Positions 25,131 to 33,428 of a stretch of 64,000 nucleotides of DNA are shown here, piece after piece (the first letter of the stretch is position 1; each line of letters opens with the position of its first letter). The notes under the pieces are model-generated. The model ran no database searches. It had not been told where the DNA came from and saw only the letters and a program-made list of their open reading frames with translations. Where the stretch lies: NCBI RefSeq assembly GCF_046630315.1, contig NZ_LQBD01000013.1:62001-126000 (forward strand), in the 5' to 3' direction. A program made the translations under genes and the position numbers. This DNA comes from Brucella anthropi_A. GTDB taxonomy: Bacteria; Pseudomonadota; Alphaproteobacteria; Rhizobiales; Rhizobiaceae.

Positions 25131-26390
25131 ATGGTTCGTAATACGTTGAAACTCATGCTGCTGGGTTCCACGCTGCTGGCGTCGGGCTCGGCCGCGCTTG
25201 CGGAAGACGTCACGCTGACGGTGGAAAGCTGGCGCAACGACGATCTGCAAATCTGGCAGGAAAAGATCATTCCGGCTTTTGAAGCCAAGAATCCCGGTAT
25301 CAAGATCAATTTCGCGCCGAGCGCGCCGACGGAATATAACGCCGCGCTCAATGCCAAGCTCGATGCCGGTTCCGGCGGCGACCTCGTTGCCTGCCGTCCG
25401 TTCGACACCTCGCTTGAACTTTTCAACAAGGGCAAGCTTGCCGATCTGACCGATCTGGAAGGCATGAAGAACTTCTCCGACGTCGCCAAGTCCGCATGGA
25501 CCACCGACGACGGCTCGAAGACCTTCTGCGTGCCGATGGCCTCGGTCATTCACGGCTTCATCTACAATCAGGAAGCCTTCGACAAGCTGGGCCTCAAGGC
25601 GCCGACGACGGAAGCCGAATTCTTCGACGTTCTTGAAAAGATCAAGGCGGACGGCACCTATATCCCGATGGCCATGGGCACGAAGGATATGTGGGAAGCC
25701 GCGACCATGGGCTACCAGAATATCGGGCCGACCTACTGGAAGGGCGAAGAAGGCCGCAAGGCGCTGATCGCCGGCAAGGAAAAGCTTACCGATCCGCAAT
25801 GGGTCGAGCCGTTCAAGGTGCTTGCCAAGTGGAAGGATTATCTGGGCGACGGTTTCGAGGCGCAGACCTATCCCGACAGCCAGAACCTGTTCACGCTCGG
25901 TCGTGCGGCCATCTATCCGGCCGGCTCGTGGGAAATCGGCCTGTTCAACACGCAGGCCCAGTTCAAGATGGGCGCCTTCCCGCCGCCGGTCAAGAATGCA
26001 GGCGACACCTGCTACATCTCCGATCACAACGATATCGGCCTTGGCCTCAACGCTTCCAGCAAGCATGCGGAACAGGCAAAGGTGTTCCTGAACTGGGTCG
26101 CTTCGCCTGAATTCGCGGAAATCTACGCCAATGCGCTGCCGGGCTTCTTCAGCCTCAATTCGACGGCGGTGAAGATGAACGATCCGCTGGCGCAGGAATT
26201 CGTTTCCTGGCGCGAAAAGTGCAAGCCGACCATTCGTTCGACCTACCAGATCCTGTCGCGCGGCACGCCGAACCTCGAAAACGAAACCTGGGTTCAGTCG
26301 GCCAACGTCATCAACGGCACCGTAACGCCGGAAGATGCCGCCAAGAAGCTGCAGGAAGGTCTCGACAGCTGGTACAAGCCTGCGAAGTAA
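25131..26390 (+). CDS. sugar ABC transporter substrate-binding protein (family 1)
   Basis: 419 residues. A Sec signal peptide (about 1-24, ending ALA-EDV) is followed by an SBP_bac_1 fold: LTVESWRNDDLQIWQEKIIPAFEAKNPGIKI, SGGDLVACRPFD, AMGTKDMWE, and RAAIYPAGSWEIGLF near 260. It binds a sugar or amino sugar in the periplasm for the permeases downstream. The divergent kinase and GntR regulator point to GlcNAc or a related sugar, but the sequence alone does not prove this. The ATG has GGGAGAAGG upstream. It is separated from the permeases by 281 bp with a terminator-like hairpin. Confidence 0.9.
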   Translation: MVRNTLKLMLLGSTLLASGSAALAEDVTLTVESWRNDDLQIWQEKIIPAFEAKNPGIKINFAPSAPTEYNAALNAKLDAGSGGDLVACRPFDTSLELFNKGKLADLTDLEGMKNFSDVAKSAWTTDDGSKTFCVPMASVIHGFIYNQEAFDKLGLKAPTTEAEFFDVLEKIKADGTYIPMAMGTKDMWEAATMGYQNIGPTYWKGEEGRKALIAGKEKLTDPQWVEPFKVLAKWKDYLGDGFEAQTYPDSQNLFTLGRAAIYPAGSWEIGLFNTQAQFKMGAFPPPVKNAGDTCYISDHNDIGLGLNASSKHAEQAKVFLNWVASPEFAEIYANALPGFFSLNSTAVKMNDPLAQEFVSWREKCKPTIRSTYQILSRGTPNLENETWVQSANVINGTVTPEDAAKKLQEGLDSWYKPAK

Positions 26391-26405
26391 AACGCGGGGG
26401 CAGTG

Positions 26406-26444
26406 TGGGCGGCGATCGCGGGGGCGCGCCGCCCATATCTTTTC
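26406..26444 (+). terminator. intra-operon terminator-like hairpin after the binding-protein gene
   Basis: A perfect 9-bp GC stem, TGGGCGGCG (26406-26414) with CGCCGCCCA (26427-26435), 12-base loop, runs into TATCTTTT. It lies 15 bp after the binding-protein stop, so it may stop most transcripts and let a fraction pass to the permease genes. Confidence 0.6.
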
Positions 26445-26495
26445 ATCCGGCACATCGACATGCCGTTTTGCAAATGGTGCAATCCGTGTCAGGTT

Positions 26496-26529
26496 AAACC
26501 TGCTGCATGTCGTGGACATGGAGAGGTTT
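26496..26529 (+). other. second stem-loop in the binding-protein/permease gap
   Basis: CATGTC (26506-26511) and GACATG (26515-26520) pair around GTG, and the outer AAACCT (26496-26501) pairs with AGGTTT (26524-26529). It may be a transcript-stability or processing structure. Function is inferred. Confidence 0.35.
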
Positions 26530-26671
26530 CCATGGCGCGGCATTCACCCGAATGGTTGCGACACAAACAGCTGTCCTTGCCTGATCATGCATGAAAACAA
26601 GATTCGGAACGGTTTGCCGGTTCGTGCCGGCGGCCCGGTCGAGTAAGAACATCAAAAGAGCGAATGCCTAT

Positions 26672-27616
26672 ATGAGCCAGTCTGCCGACATGACAGCTAT
26701 TGTGCACAAGCGCCCGAGGCGTTGGCATATACTTGTATTTCTTCTGCCCTGTGTGCTGATCTATACGGCGGTGATGGTGCTGCCGCTGATCGAGACCTTG
26801 CGGCAGGCCTTCTTCAATGTCGTCGACGGACAGCGCGCCTTTGTGGGGTTCGCGAATTTCCAGGCCCTTTTCGGCGATCCGAACTGGTCGCGCGATTTCT
26901 GGAATGCGTTGAAAAACAACGTCATATTCTTCTGCATTCACATGCTGGTTCAAAACCCGATCGGCATCCTGCTGGCAGCCATGCTGTCCCTGCCGAAACT
27001 GCGTTTTGCTGCCTTCTACCGCACGGCCATCTTCCTGCCGACCTTGCTGTCCTTCGTGATCGTCGGCTTCATCTGGAAGCTCATCCTGTCGCCGATCTGG
27101 GCCGTGGCGCCATGGATGATGGATCTCGTCGGCCTCAAATGGGCGTTCGGGCCATGGCTCGGCAAGGCGGATACGGCGCTCGTCACCGTGTCGCTCGTCT
27201 CGGTCTGGCAGTTTGTCGGCATTCCGATGATGCTGATCTATGCGGCGCTTCTCAACATTCCCGAGGAAATCGTGGAAGCCGCCGAATGCGACGGCATCAC
27301 CGGCTGGAGCCAGTTCTTCAAGATCAAGCTGCCGCTCATCATGCCATCCATCGGCCTGATCTCGGTGATGACCTTCGTTGCCAATTTCAATGCCTTCGAC
27401 CTCGTCTATTCGATGCAGGGGGCCTTGGCCGGGCCTGACAAGTCGACCGATATCCTGGGCACGTTCCTGTACCGCACCTTCTTCGGCTTCCAGTTGCAGC
27501 TTGGCAATCCGTCCATGGGCGCCACCATCGCCGCCGTGATGTTCCTCATCATTCTGGCCGGCGTGTCGCTCTACCTGTTCGGCATCCAGCGCCGCATGCG
27601 CCGCTATCAGTTCTGA
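26672..27616 (+). CDS. sugar ABC transporter permease 1 (MalF-like)
   Basis: 314 residues from the ATG of MSQSADMTAIVHKR; an upstream extension in frame is poorly protein-like and was dropped. Six membrane helices. The EAA loop EEIVEAAECDGITGWSQFFKIKLPLIMPSIGL lies near 215-245. It pairs with the next gene product to form the inner-membrane channel. The ribosome site (AAGAG, 11 bases upstream) is weak. Confidence 0.9.
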   Translation: MSQSADMTAIVHKRPRRWHILVFLLPCVLIYTAVMVLPLIETLRQAFFNVVDGQRAFVGFANFQALFGDPNWSRDFWNALKNNVIFFCIHMLVQNPIGILLAAMLSLPKLRFAAFYRTAIFLPTLLSFVIVGFIWKLILSPIWAVAPWMMDLVGLKWAFGPWLGKADTALVTVSLVSVWQFVGIPMMLIYAALLNIPEEIVEAAECDGITGWSQFFKIKLPLIMPSIGLISVMTFVANFNAFDLVYSMQGALAGPDKSTDILGTFLYRTFFGFQLQLGNPSMGATIAAVMFLIILAGVSLYLFGIQRRMRRYQF

Positions 27617-27628
27617 GGAGCGAGAACC

Positions 27629-28468
27629 ATGTCGAAAGCACGCACATCGCCCATTCGCACCACGCTCGTCCATGCGGCCCTGATCTTCTATATGCTGATC
27701 GCCGTTTTCCCCGTGGCGCTGACGCTCATCAATTCGTTCAAGGACCGCAATGCGATTTTCCGCACGCCGTTGCAGTTTCCGACGCCGGAAAGTTTTAGCC
27801 TCATCGGTTATGAAACCGTTCTGAAACAGGGCTCGTTCCTGACCTATTTCCAGAACAGCGCCATCGTCACGGTGGCGAGCATTTTCCTGGTGATCCTGTT
27901 CGGCGCGATGGCCGCCTTTGCGCTTGCCGAATATCGCTTCAAGGGCAACACGCTGATGGGGCTTTATCTGGCCATCGGCATCATGATCCCGATCCGGCTC
28001 GGCACGGTCGCGCTGTTGCAGGGGATGGTGGCCGTCGGCCTCGTCAACACGCTGACGGCGCTGATCCTCGTCTATACCGCGCAAGGCCTGCCGCTTGCGA
28101 TCTTCATCCTGTCGGAATTCATGCGAACCGTGTCCGATGATCTGAAGAATGCCGGGCGCATAGACGGCATGTCGGAATATACGATCTTCTTCAAGCTGGT
28201 GCTGCCGCTGATCCGGCCCGCCATGGCCACGGTTGCCGTCTTCACCATGATCCCGATCTGGAACGATCTCTGGTTCCCGCTGATCCTTGCGCCAAGCGAA
28301 GCCACCAAGACGGTGACGCTCGGTTCGCAGCTCTTCATCGGCCAGTTCGTCACCAACTGGAATGCGGTTCTGTCGGCGCTTTCGCTGGCGATGTTCCCGA
28401 TCCTCATCCTTTATGTTCTCTTCTCGCGGCAGCTGATCCGCGGCATCACCGCGGGGGCTGTGAAATGA
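27629..28468 (+). CDS. sugar ABC transporter permease 2 (MalG-like)
   Basis: 279 residues with six helices. NSFKDRNAIFRTPLQFP, the periplasmic turn typical of MalG-like subunits, is near 32-48, and the EAA region LKNAGRIDGMSEYTIFFKLVLPLIRPAMATVA is near 170-200. The ATG has GAGGAG 10 bases upstream. It overlaps the dehydrogenase gene by ATGA at 28465. Confidence 0.92.
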   Translation: MSKARTSPIRTTLVHAALIFYMLIAVFPVALTLINSFKDRNAIFRTPLQFPTPESFSLIGYETVLKQGSFLTYFQNSAIVTVASIFLVILFGAMAAFALAEYRFKGNTLMGLYLAIGIMIPIRLGTVALLQGMVAVGLVNTLTALILVYTAQGLPLAIFILSEFMRTVSDDLKNAGRIDGMSEYTIFFKLVLPLIRPAMATVAVFTMIPIWNDLWFPLILAPSEATKTVTLGSQLFIGQFVTNWNAVLSALSLAMFPILILYVLFSRQLIRGITAGAVK

Positions 28469-29535
28469 GTTCTGCAATGCAAAATCCTGTCCGTGTCCTG
28501 TCCGCCGGGCTTGGCAATATGGGCCGCAGCCATGCGCTCGCCTATCACCGCAATCCCGGTTTCGAGATTGTCGGCCTCGTCAATCGCACGAAGGTTGCCG
28601 TGCCGGATGAGTTGGCGGGCTATGAAATCCATCCGTCCTTCCATGATGCATTGAAGGAATTGAAGCCTGATCTGGCCTGCGTCGCCACCTATTCGGAAAG
28701 CCATGCGGATTATGCCTGTGCCGCGATGGAGCAGGGCGCGCATGTGTTTGTGGAAAAGCCGCTGGCAACGACGGTCGAGGATGCGCGCCGGGTGATCGAC
28801 TGCGCGCGGGCCAACGGGCGCAAGCTCGTCATCGGCTATATACTGCGCCATCATCCATCCTGGATGCGGCTCATCTCCGAGGCGCGCCAGCTTGGCGGGC
28901 CTTACGTCTTCCGCATGAATCTCAACCAGCAATCCAGCGGCGCGACCTGGGAAACGCACAAGAACCTGATGAACACGACGTCGCCCATTGTCGATTGCGG
29001 CGTGCATTATGTGGATGTCATGTGCCAGATCACCGACGCCCGGCCGGTGGAAGTGCGCGGCATGGGCTTGCGGCTTTCGGATGAGATCAGGCCGGACATG
29101 TATAATTACGGCCATCTTCAGGTGCTGTTCGATGACGGCACGGTCGGCTGGTATGAGGCCGGCTGGGGGCCGATGATGTCGGAAACCGCCTTTTTCGTGA
29201 AGGATGTGATTTCGCCGAATGGCTGCGTTTCCATCGTCATGAACGAGGCCGTCACCAGGTCCGACGATGTGGACGCGCACACCAAGACCTCGACGATCCG
29301 TGTTCATCGTGCAGAGCGGGGCGCGGACGGCAAGTTCCTGAAACCGGATACGGATCTCTCCATGGCCGATGAGCCGGGCCATCAGGAATTGTGCGAACGC
29401 GAGCAGGCCTACATGCTGAAGGCCATTCGCGAAGATATCGATCTCAACCGACATATGGATGACGCGCTGCAATCGCTGCGCATCTGCCTCGCGGCGGATG
29501 AAAGCGTGCGCTCGGGCCAGCCTGTCAAACTGTAA
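28465..29535 (+). CDS. Gfo/Idh/MocA-family NAD(P)-dependent dehydrogenase
   Basis: 356 residues. The Rossmann motif GLGNMGRSHALAYHRN is near the N-terminus, HVFVEKPLATTVEDARRVID provides the conserved EKP lysine (about 95), and PIVDCGVHYVDVMCQI holds the catalytic D...H pair. Members oxidise or epimerise sugars and inositols; placed within a sugar ABC operon it probably converts the imported substrate. The 4-bp overlap with the permease supports co-expression. Exact substrate unknown. Confidence 0.88.
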   Translation: MSSAMQNPVRVLSAGLGNMGRSHALAYHRNPGFEIVGLVNRTKVAVPDELAGYEIHPSFHDALKELKPDLACVATYSESHADYACAAMEQGAHVFVEKPLATTVEDARRVIDCARANGRKLVIGYILRHHPSWMRLISEARQLGGPYVFRMNLNQQSSGATWETHKNLMNTTSPIVDCGVHYVDVMCQITDARPVEVRGMGLRLSDEIRPDMYNYGHLQVLFDDGTVGWYEAGWGPMMSETAFFVKDVISPNGCVSIVMNEAVTRSDDVDAHTKTSTIRVHRAERGADGKFLKPDTDLSMADEPGHQELCEREQAYMLKAIREDIDLNRHMDDALQSLRICLAADESVRSGQPVKL

Positions 29536-29563
29536 GCCGGTAGAATTTAAGGGAATTTATCAC

Positions 29564-30565
29564 GTGGGATCGCTGCTACTCAAATCGGTACACAAGCGCT
29601 ACGGTGCACAGGAAGTTCTGAAAGACATCAATCTGGAAGTGCAGGACGGGGAGTTCATCATCTTTGTCGGCCCTTCCGGCTGCGGCAAGTCAACGCTGCT
29701 GCGGTCCATCGCCGGCCTGGAAGATGTGTCGGCCGGGCAGGTGCTCATCAATGGTGAGGATGTGACCGTCACGCCGCCATCCAAGCGCGGCATCGCCATG
29801 GTGTTCCAGTCCTATGCGCTTTATCCGCATCTGACGGTGAAGGACAATATGGGCCTCGGCCTCAAGCAGGCCGGTGCGCCGAAGGATCAGATCGAAAGCC
29901 GCGTGTCCAGGGCTTCCGCCATGCTGGCGCTGGAACCTTATCTCGCGCGCCGCCCGGCGGAACTTTCCGGCGGCCAGCGCCAGCGTGTCGCTATCGGGCG
30001 CGCCCTGGTGCGCGACCCGGAACTGTTCCTGTTCGACGAGCCGCTGTCGAACCTCGATGCGGCGCTGCGCGTGCAGACCCGGCTTGAAATCGCCAAGCTG
30101 CATCGCGAGTTGAAGGCAACGATGATCTATGTCACCCACGATCAGGTGGAGGCGATGACCCTGGCCGACCGTATCGTGGTGCTGAATGCGGGCCGCATCG
30201 AGCAGATCGGCTCGCCGATGGAACTCTATAACCGCCCGGACAATCTGTTCGTCGCCGGTTTCATCGGCTCGCCGCAGATGAACTTTCTCGATGCCGCGCG
30301 CATCGGCGCAACCGGCGCGAAGACCATCGGCATTCGCCCCGAGCATCTTTCCGTCAGCCGCGAGGGCGGAACGTGGAAAGGCAAGGTCATCCATGCCGAA
30401 CATCTGGGCGCGGATACGATCCTCTATGTCGAGACGGAAACGGCAGGGCTTGTCACGGCCCGCCTGTTCGGCGAGCAGCACTATAATGAAGACGATGTGA
30501 TCTTCCTCACCCCGGATGAGGGCAAGACCCACCATTTCGACGAGGCTGGCAAGGCGATCCGCTGA
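29564..30565 (+). CDS. sugar ABC transporter ATP-binding protein (MsmK/UgpC type)
   Basis: 333 residues from a GTG with GGGA 10 bases upstream; a longer frame exists but overlaps the dehydrogenase and lacks family similarity. Walker A GPSGCGKSTLL, Q-loop MVFQSYALYPHLTV, signature LSGGQRQRVAIGRALV, Walker B LFLFDEPLSNLD, H-loop YVTHDQVEAM, then a C-terminal OB-like TOBE region (IGIRPEHLSV). It energises the two permeases just upstream. It is the last gene of the operon before a clear terminator. Confidence 0.93.
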   Translation: MGSLLLKSVHKRYGAQEVLKDINLEVQDGEFIIFVGPSGCGKSTLLRSIAGLEDVSAGQVLINGEDVTVTPPSKRGIAMVFQSYALYPHLTVKDNMGLGLKQAGAPKDQIESRVSRASAMLALEPYLARRPAELSGGQRQRVAIGRALVRDPELFLFDEPLSNLDAALRVQTRLEIAKLHRELKATMIYVTHDQVEAMTLADRIVVLNAGRIEQIGSPMELYNRPDNLFVAGFIGSPQMNFLDAARIGATGAKTIGIRPEHLSVSREGGTWKGKVIHAEHLGADTILYVETETAGLVTARLFGEQHYNEDDVIFLTPDEGKTHHFDEAGKAIR

Positions 30566-31178
30566 TCTTCCTTGTCGGAATCCAAGCCACGCAAACCGCG
30601 CCTGTTACATGGGGCGCGGTTTTTGCTTTTTAAGGCCGGGAATCGCCGCTGAAAATGTGCCCGCCCGCAATGCGGGATATGGACAGAATGTCTCACCCCA
30701 TGGCATTTTCCTGTCATGACAAACGCGGACAGGCGGCGAAATAGTACCAATCAGTACTGACGTTTCCGTCAATGCATAGCAAGAAAGTTGCGCGGTGCAG
30801 CGCGGATTCTTTCCATATAAAACTGCCTGTAAATCATGGGAATAAGCTTATTTCCTCCTGGGGCAAAGGGCGGTGGCCCCCGCCATGGCGAACCGCTTCC
30901 AAACAAAACAATGGCAGGCCCTGAAAAATAATCTTGCTTTATTCGGAAAGCCGTTCCACCCTGAAAGACAGTGAAACCGGAGGAGGAAAAACCGGCTTCA
31001 CGTCGCATGGGAGGAGTGGTCGGTTTTCCCTCGGGAAGACTGCGGTGGCAGGACATAAGGGAGCCTTGCCGGGGCAAGCCGGGCAGATTTGCCGTTGGGG
31101 CTGGTCGCGTTGTTTTTGCGCTTGCCGTCCATGATCTCTCATTCGACACTCAATGCAAGTTTTGCGAGGTATGCCCGC
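30566..31178. other. intergenic region with the bkd operon leader
   Basis: 613 bp. It starts with the sugar-operon terminator (30593-30630). No convincing gene follows, although a short frame from an ATG at 31007 runs to 31189 and overlaps the bkd start. The bkd promoter should lie in the AT-richer part around 30720-30960. GTGAAACCGG (30971-30980) pairs with CCGGCTTCAC (30992-31001), one mismatch, presenting AGGAGG in the loop. Confidence 0.45.
30593..30630 (+). terminator. rho-independent terminator of the sugar ABC operon
   Basis: AAACCGCGCC (30593-30602) and GGCGCGGTTT (30613-30622) form a 10-bp perfect stem with a 10-base loop, followed by TTGCTTTTT. Confidence 0.85.
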
Positions 31179-32411
31179 ATGAGCGATGATGTCGTACTTT
31201 CACTGCATGTTCCCGAGCCGGAATGGCGTCCGGGCGATGCGCCGGATTTCTCCCACGTCAAGATTCCCCGCGCGGGCAGCGTGCGCAGGCCCGAGATCGA
31301 TGAAAAGCCGGAGGCCATGCGCGATCTGGCTTTCAGCATCATCCGGGTTTTGAACCGGGAAGGCGAGGCGGTCGGCCCATGGGCGGGCACGCTCACCGAC
31401 GACGAGCTGAAGGACGGGCTTCGCCACATGATGACGCTGCGCGCCTATGATGCGCGCATGATGATGGCGCAACGCCAGGGCAAGACCTCGTTCTACATGC
31501 AGCATCTGGGCGAAGAGGCGGTGAGCTGCGCTTTCCGTAAAGCGCTGCGCAAGGGCGACATGAATTTCCCGACCTATCGTCAGGCGGGCCTTCTCATCGC
31601 GGATGACTATCCCCTCGTCACGATGATGAACCAGATTTTCTCCAACGAGCAGGACCCGCTGAAAGGCCGCCAGCTTCCGGTGATGTATTCGTCGCAGGAA
31701 CACGGCTTCTTCACCATTTCCGGCAATCTGGCGACACAATATACGCAGGCCGTCGGCTGGGCGATGGCATCGGCCATCAGCCATGACACGAAGATCGCAG
31801 CCGCATGGATCGGTGACGGTTCGACGGCGGAAAGCGATTTCCACGCCGCACTGGTCTTCGCCTCCACCTACAAGGCTCCGGTGGTGATGAACATCGTCAA
31901 CAATCAATGGGCCATTTCCACCTTTCAGGGCATTGCGCGCGGCGGCTCCGGCACTTTTGCCGCGCGCGGCCACGGCTTCGGCATTCCGGCACTGCGCGTT
32001 GACGGCAATGATTATCTGGCCGTCCATGCCGTTGCCAAATGGGCCGTGGAACGGGCAAGGCGCAATCTCGGCCCGACCATCGTGGAATATGTGACCTATC
32101 GCGCCGGCGGGCACTCCACCTCGGACGATCCGTCCGCCTATCGTCCCAAGGCCGAGAGCGATGCATGGCCGCTTGGCGATCCGATCCTGCGGCTCAAGAA
32201 CCATCTCATCAAGCGCGGTGTGTGGTCGCAAGAGCGTCACGAGCAGGCGGAAGCCGAGGTGATGGATATCGTGGTGAGCGCGCAGCGCGAGGCGGAAGCC
32301 ATTGGCACGCTGCATGATGGCCGCAAGCCCTCCATGCGCGACATGTTCGAGGATGTCTATGCCGAAACGCCGCCGCATCTTATCCGCCAGCGTCAGGAAG
32401 CGGGGTTCTGA
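31179..32411 (+). CDS. bkdA1: branched-chain 2-oxoacid dehydrogenase E1 component, alpha subunit
   Basis: 410 residues from the ATG of MSDDVVLSLHVPEPEW, with GAGGT 8 bases upstream. The thiamine-diphosphate motif GDGSTAESDFHAALVFASTYKAPVVMNIVNNQWAIST (about 215-250) and YRAGGHSTSDDPSAYRP match BCKDH E1-alpha rather than pyruvate E1. It decarboxylates 2-oxo acids from Val, Leu and Ile in the cytosol. It is the first gene of a tightly spaced four-gene operon encoding the whole complex. Confidence 0.93.
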   Translation: MSDDVVLSLHVPEPEWRPGDAPDFSHVKIPRAGSVRRPEIDEKPEAMRDLAFSIIRVLNREGEAVGPWAGTLTDDELKDGLRHMMTLRAYDARMMMAQRQGKTSFYMQHLGEEAVSCAFRKALRKGDMNFPTYRQAGLLIADDYPLVTMMNQIFSNEQDPLKGRQLPVMYSSQEHGFFTISGNLATQYTQAVGWAMASAISHDTKIAAAWIGDGSTAESDFHAALVFASTYKAPVVMNIVNNQWAISTFQGIARGGSGTFAARGHGFGIPALRVDGNDYLAVHAVAKWAVERARRNLGPTIVEYVTYRAGGHSTSDDPSAYRPKAESDAWPLGDPILRLKNHLIKRGVWSQERHEQAEAEVMDIVVSAQREAEAIGTLHDGRKPSMRDMFEDVYAETPPHLIRQRQEAGF

Positions 32412-32414
32412 TCT

Positions 32415-33428
32415 ATGACGAAAATGACCATGATCGAGGCGATCCAGAACGCCCACGATATTGCCATGGAACGCGATCAAAAAGTCGTCGTGTTCGGCGA
32501 GGATGTCGGTTATTTCGGCGGCGTCTTCCGCTGCACCGCCGGCCTGCAGAAGAAATACGGCAAGGAACGCTGCTTCGATGCGCCGATCAGCGAGCTTGGC
32601 ATTGTCGGCACGGCGATCGGCATGGCCGCTTACGGCCTGCGCCCCTGTATCGAAGTGCAGTTCGCGGATTATGTCTATCCCGCCTATGACCAGATCGTGT
32701 CGGAGGCCGCGCGCCTTCGCTATCGCTCGGCAGGCGAGTTCACCTGTCCCATCGTGATTCGTATGCCTTCCGGCGGCGGCATTTATGGCGGGCAGACCCA
32801 CAGCCAGAGCCCGGAAGCGCTTTTCACCCATGTTTCCGGCCTCAAGACGGTCATGCCATCGACGCCAGCCGACGCCAAGGGCCTGCTGCTCGCGGCCATC
32901 GAGGATCCCGACCCGGTGATCATGTTCGAGCCGAAGCGCCTTTATAACGGCCCGTTCGACGGCCACCACGACAAGCCGGTCACGTCATGGAAGAAACATG
33001 ATCTGGGCGAGGTGCCGGACGGCTATTATACCGTGCCGCTCGGCAAGGCCGCGATCCGCCGCGAAGGCAGCGATGTGACCGTGCTGGCCTATGGCACCAT
33101 GGTTCATGTGGCGCTTGCCGCAGCAGACGAAACCGGCGTCGATGCGGAGGTGATCGACCTGCGCACGCTTCTGCCGCTCGACACCGAGACGATCATGGCC
33201 TCGGTGAAGAAGACCGGACGGTGCGTCATCGTGCATGAAGCGACGCTCACCTGCGGCTACGGCGCGGAGCTTGCCGCACTCGTTCAGCGTGACTGCTTCT
33301 ATCATCTGGAAGCGCCGATCCTGCGCGTCACCGGCTGGGACACGCCTTATCCGCATGCGCAGGAATGGGCCTATTTCCCCGGCCCGGACCGTGTCGGCCG
33401 TGCGCTCACATCGATCATGGAGGCTTAA
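32415..33428 (+). CDS. bkdA2: branched-chain 2-oxoacid dehydrogenase E1 component, beta subunit
   Basis: 337 residues. A transketolase-like pyrimidine domain (MIEAIQNAHDIAMERDQKVVVFGEDVGYFGGVFRCT) and a C-terminal domain with VIDLRTLLPLDTETIMASVKKTGRCVIVHEA are both standard for BCKDH E1-beta. It forms the alpha2-beta2 E1 with the preceding gene product. Its start is 3 bp past the alpha stop. Confidence 0.94.
   Translation: MTKMTMIEAIQNAHDIAMERDQKVVVFGEDVGYFGGVFRCTAGLQKKYGKERCFDAPISELGIVGTAIGMAAYGLRPCIEVQFADYVYPAYDQIVSEAARLRYRSAGEFTCPIVIRMPSGGGIYGGQTHSQSPEALFTHVSGLKTVMPSTPADAKGLLLAAIEDPDPVIMFEPKRLYNGPFDGHHDKPVTSWKKHDLGEVPDGYYTVPLGKAAIRREGSDVTVLAYGTMVHVALAAADETGVDAEVIDLRTLLPLDTETIMASVKKTGRCVIVHEATLTCGYGAELAALVQRDCFYHLEAPILRVTGWDTPYPHAQEWAYFPGPDRVGRALTSIMEA

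Noticed and set aside
26585..28477. Long minus-strand frame opposite the sugar permease genes
   Set aside because: Shadow frame with Glu/His/Asp/Arg-rich low-complexity translation; the plus-strand permeases are unmistakable.
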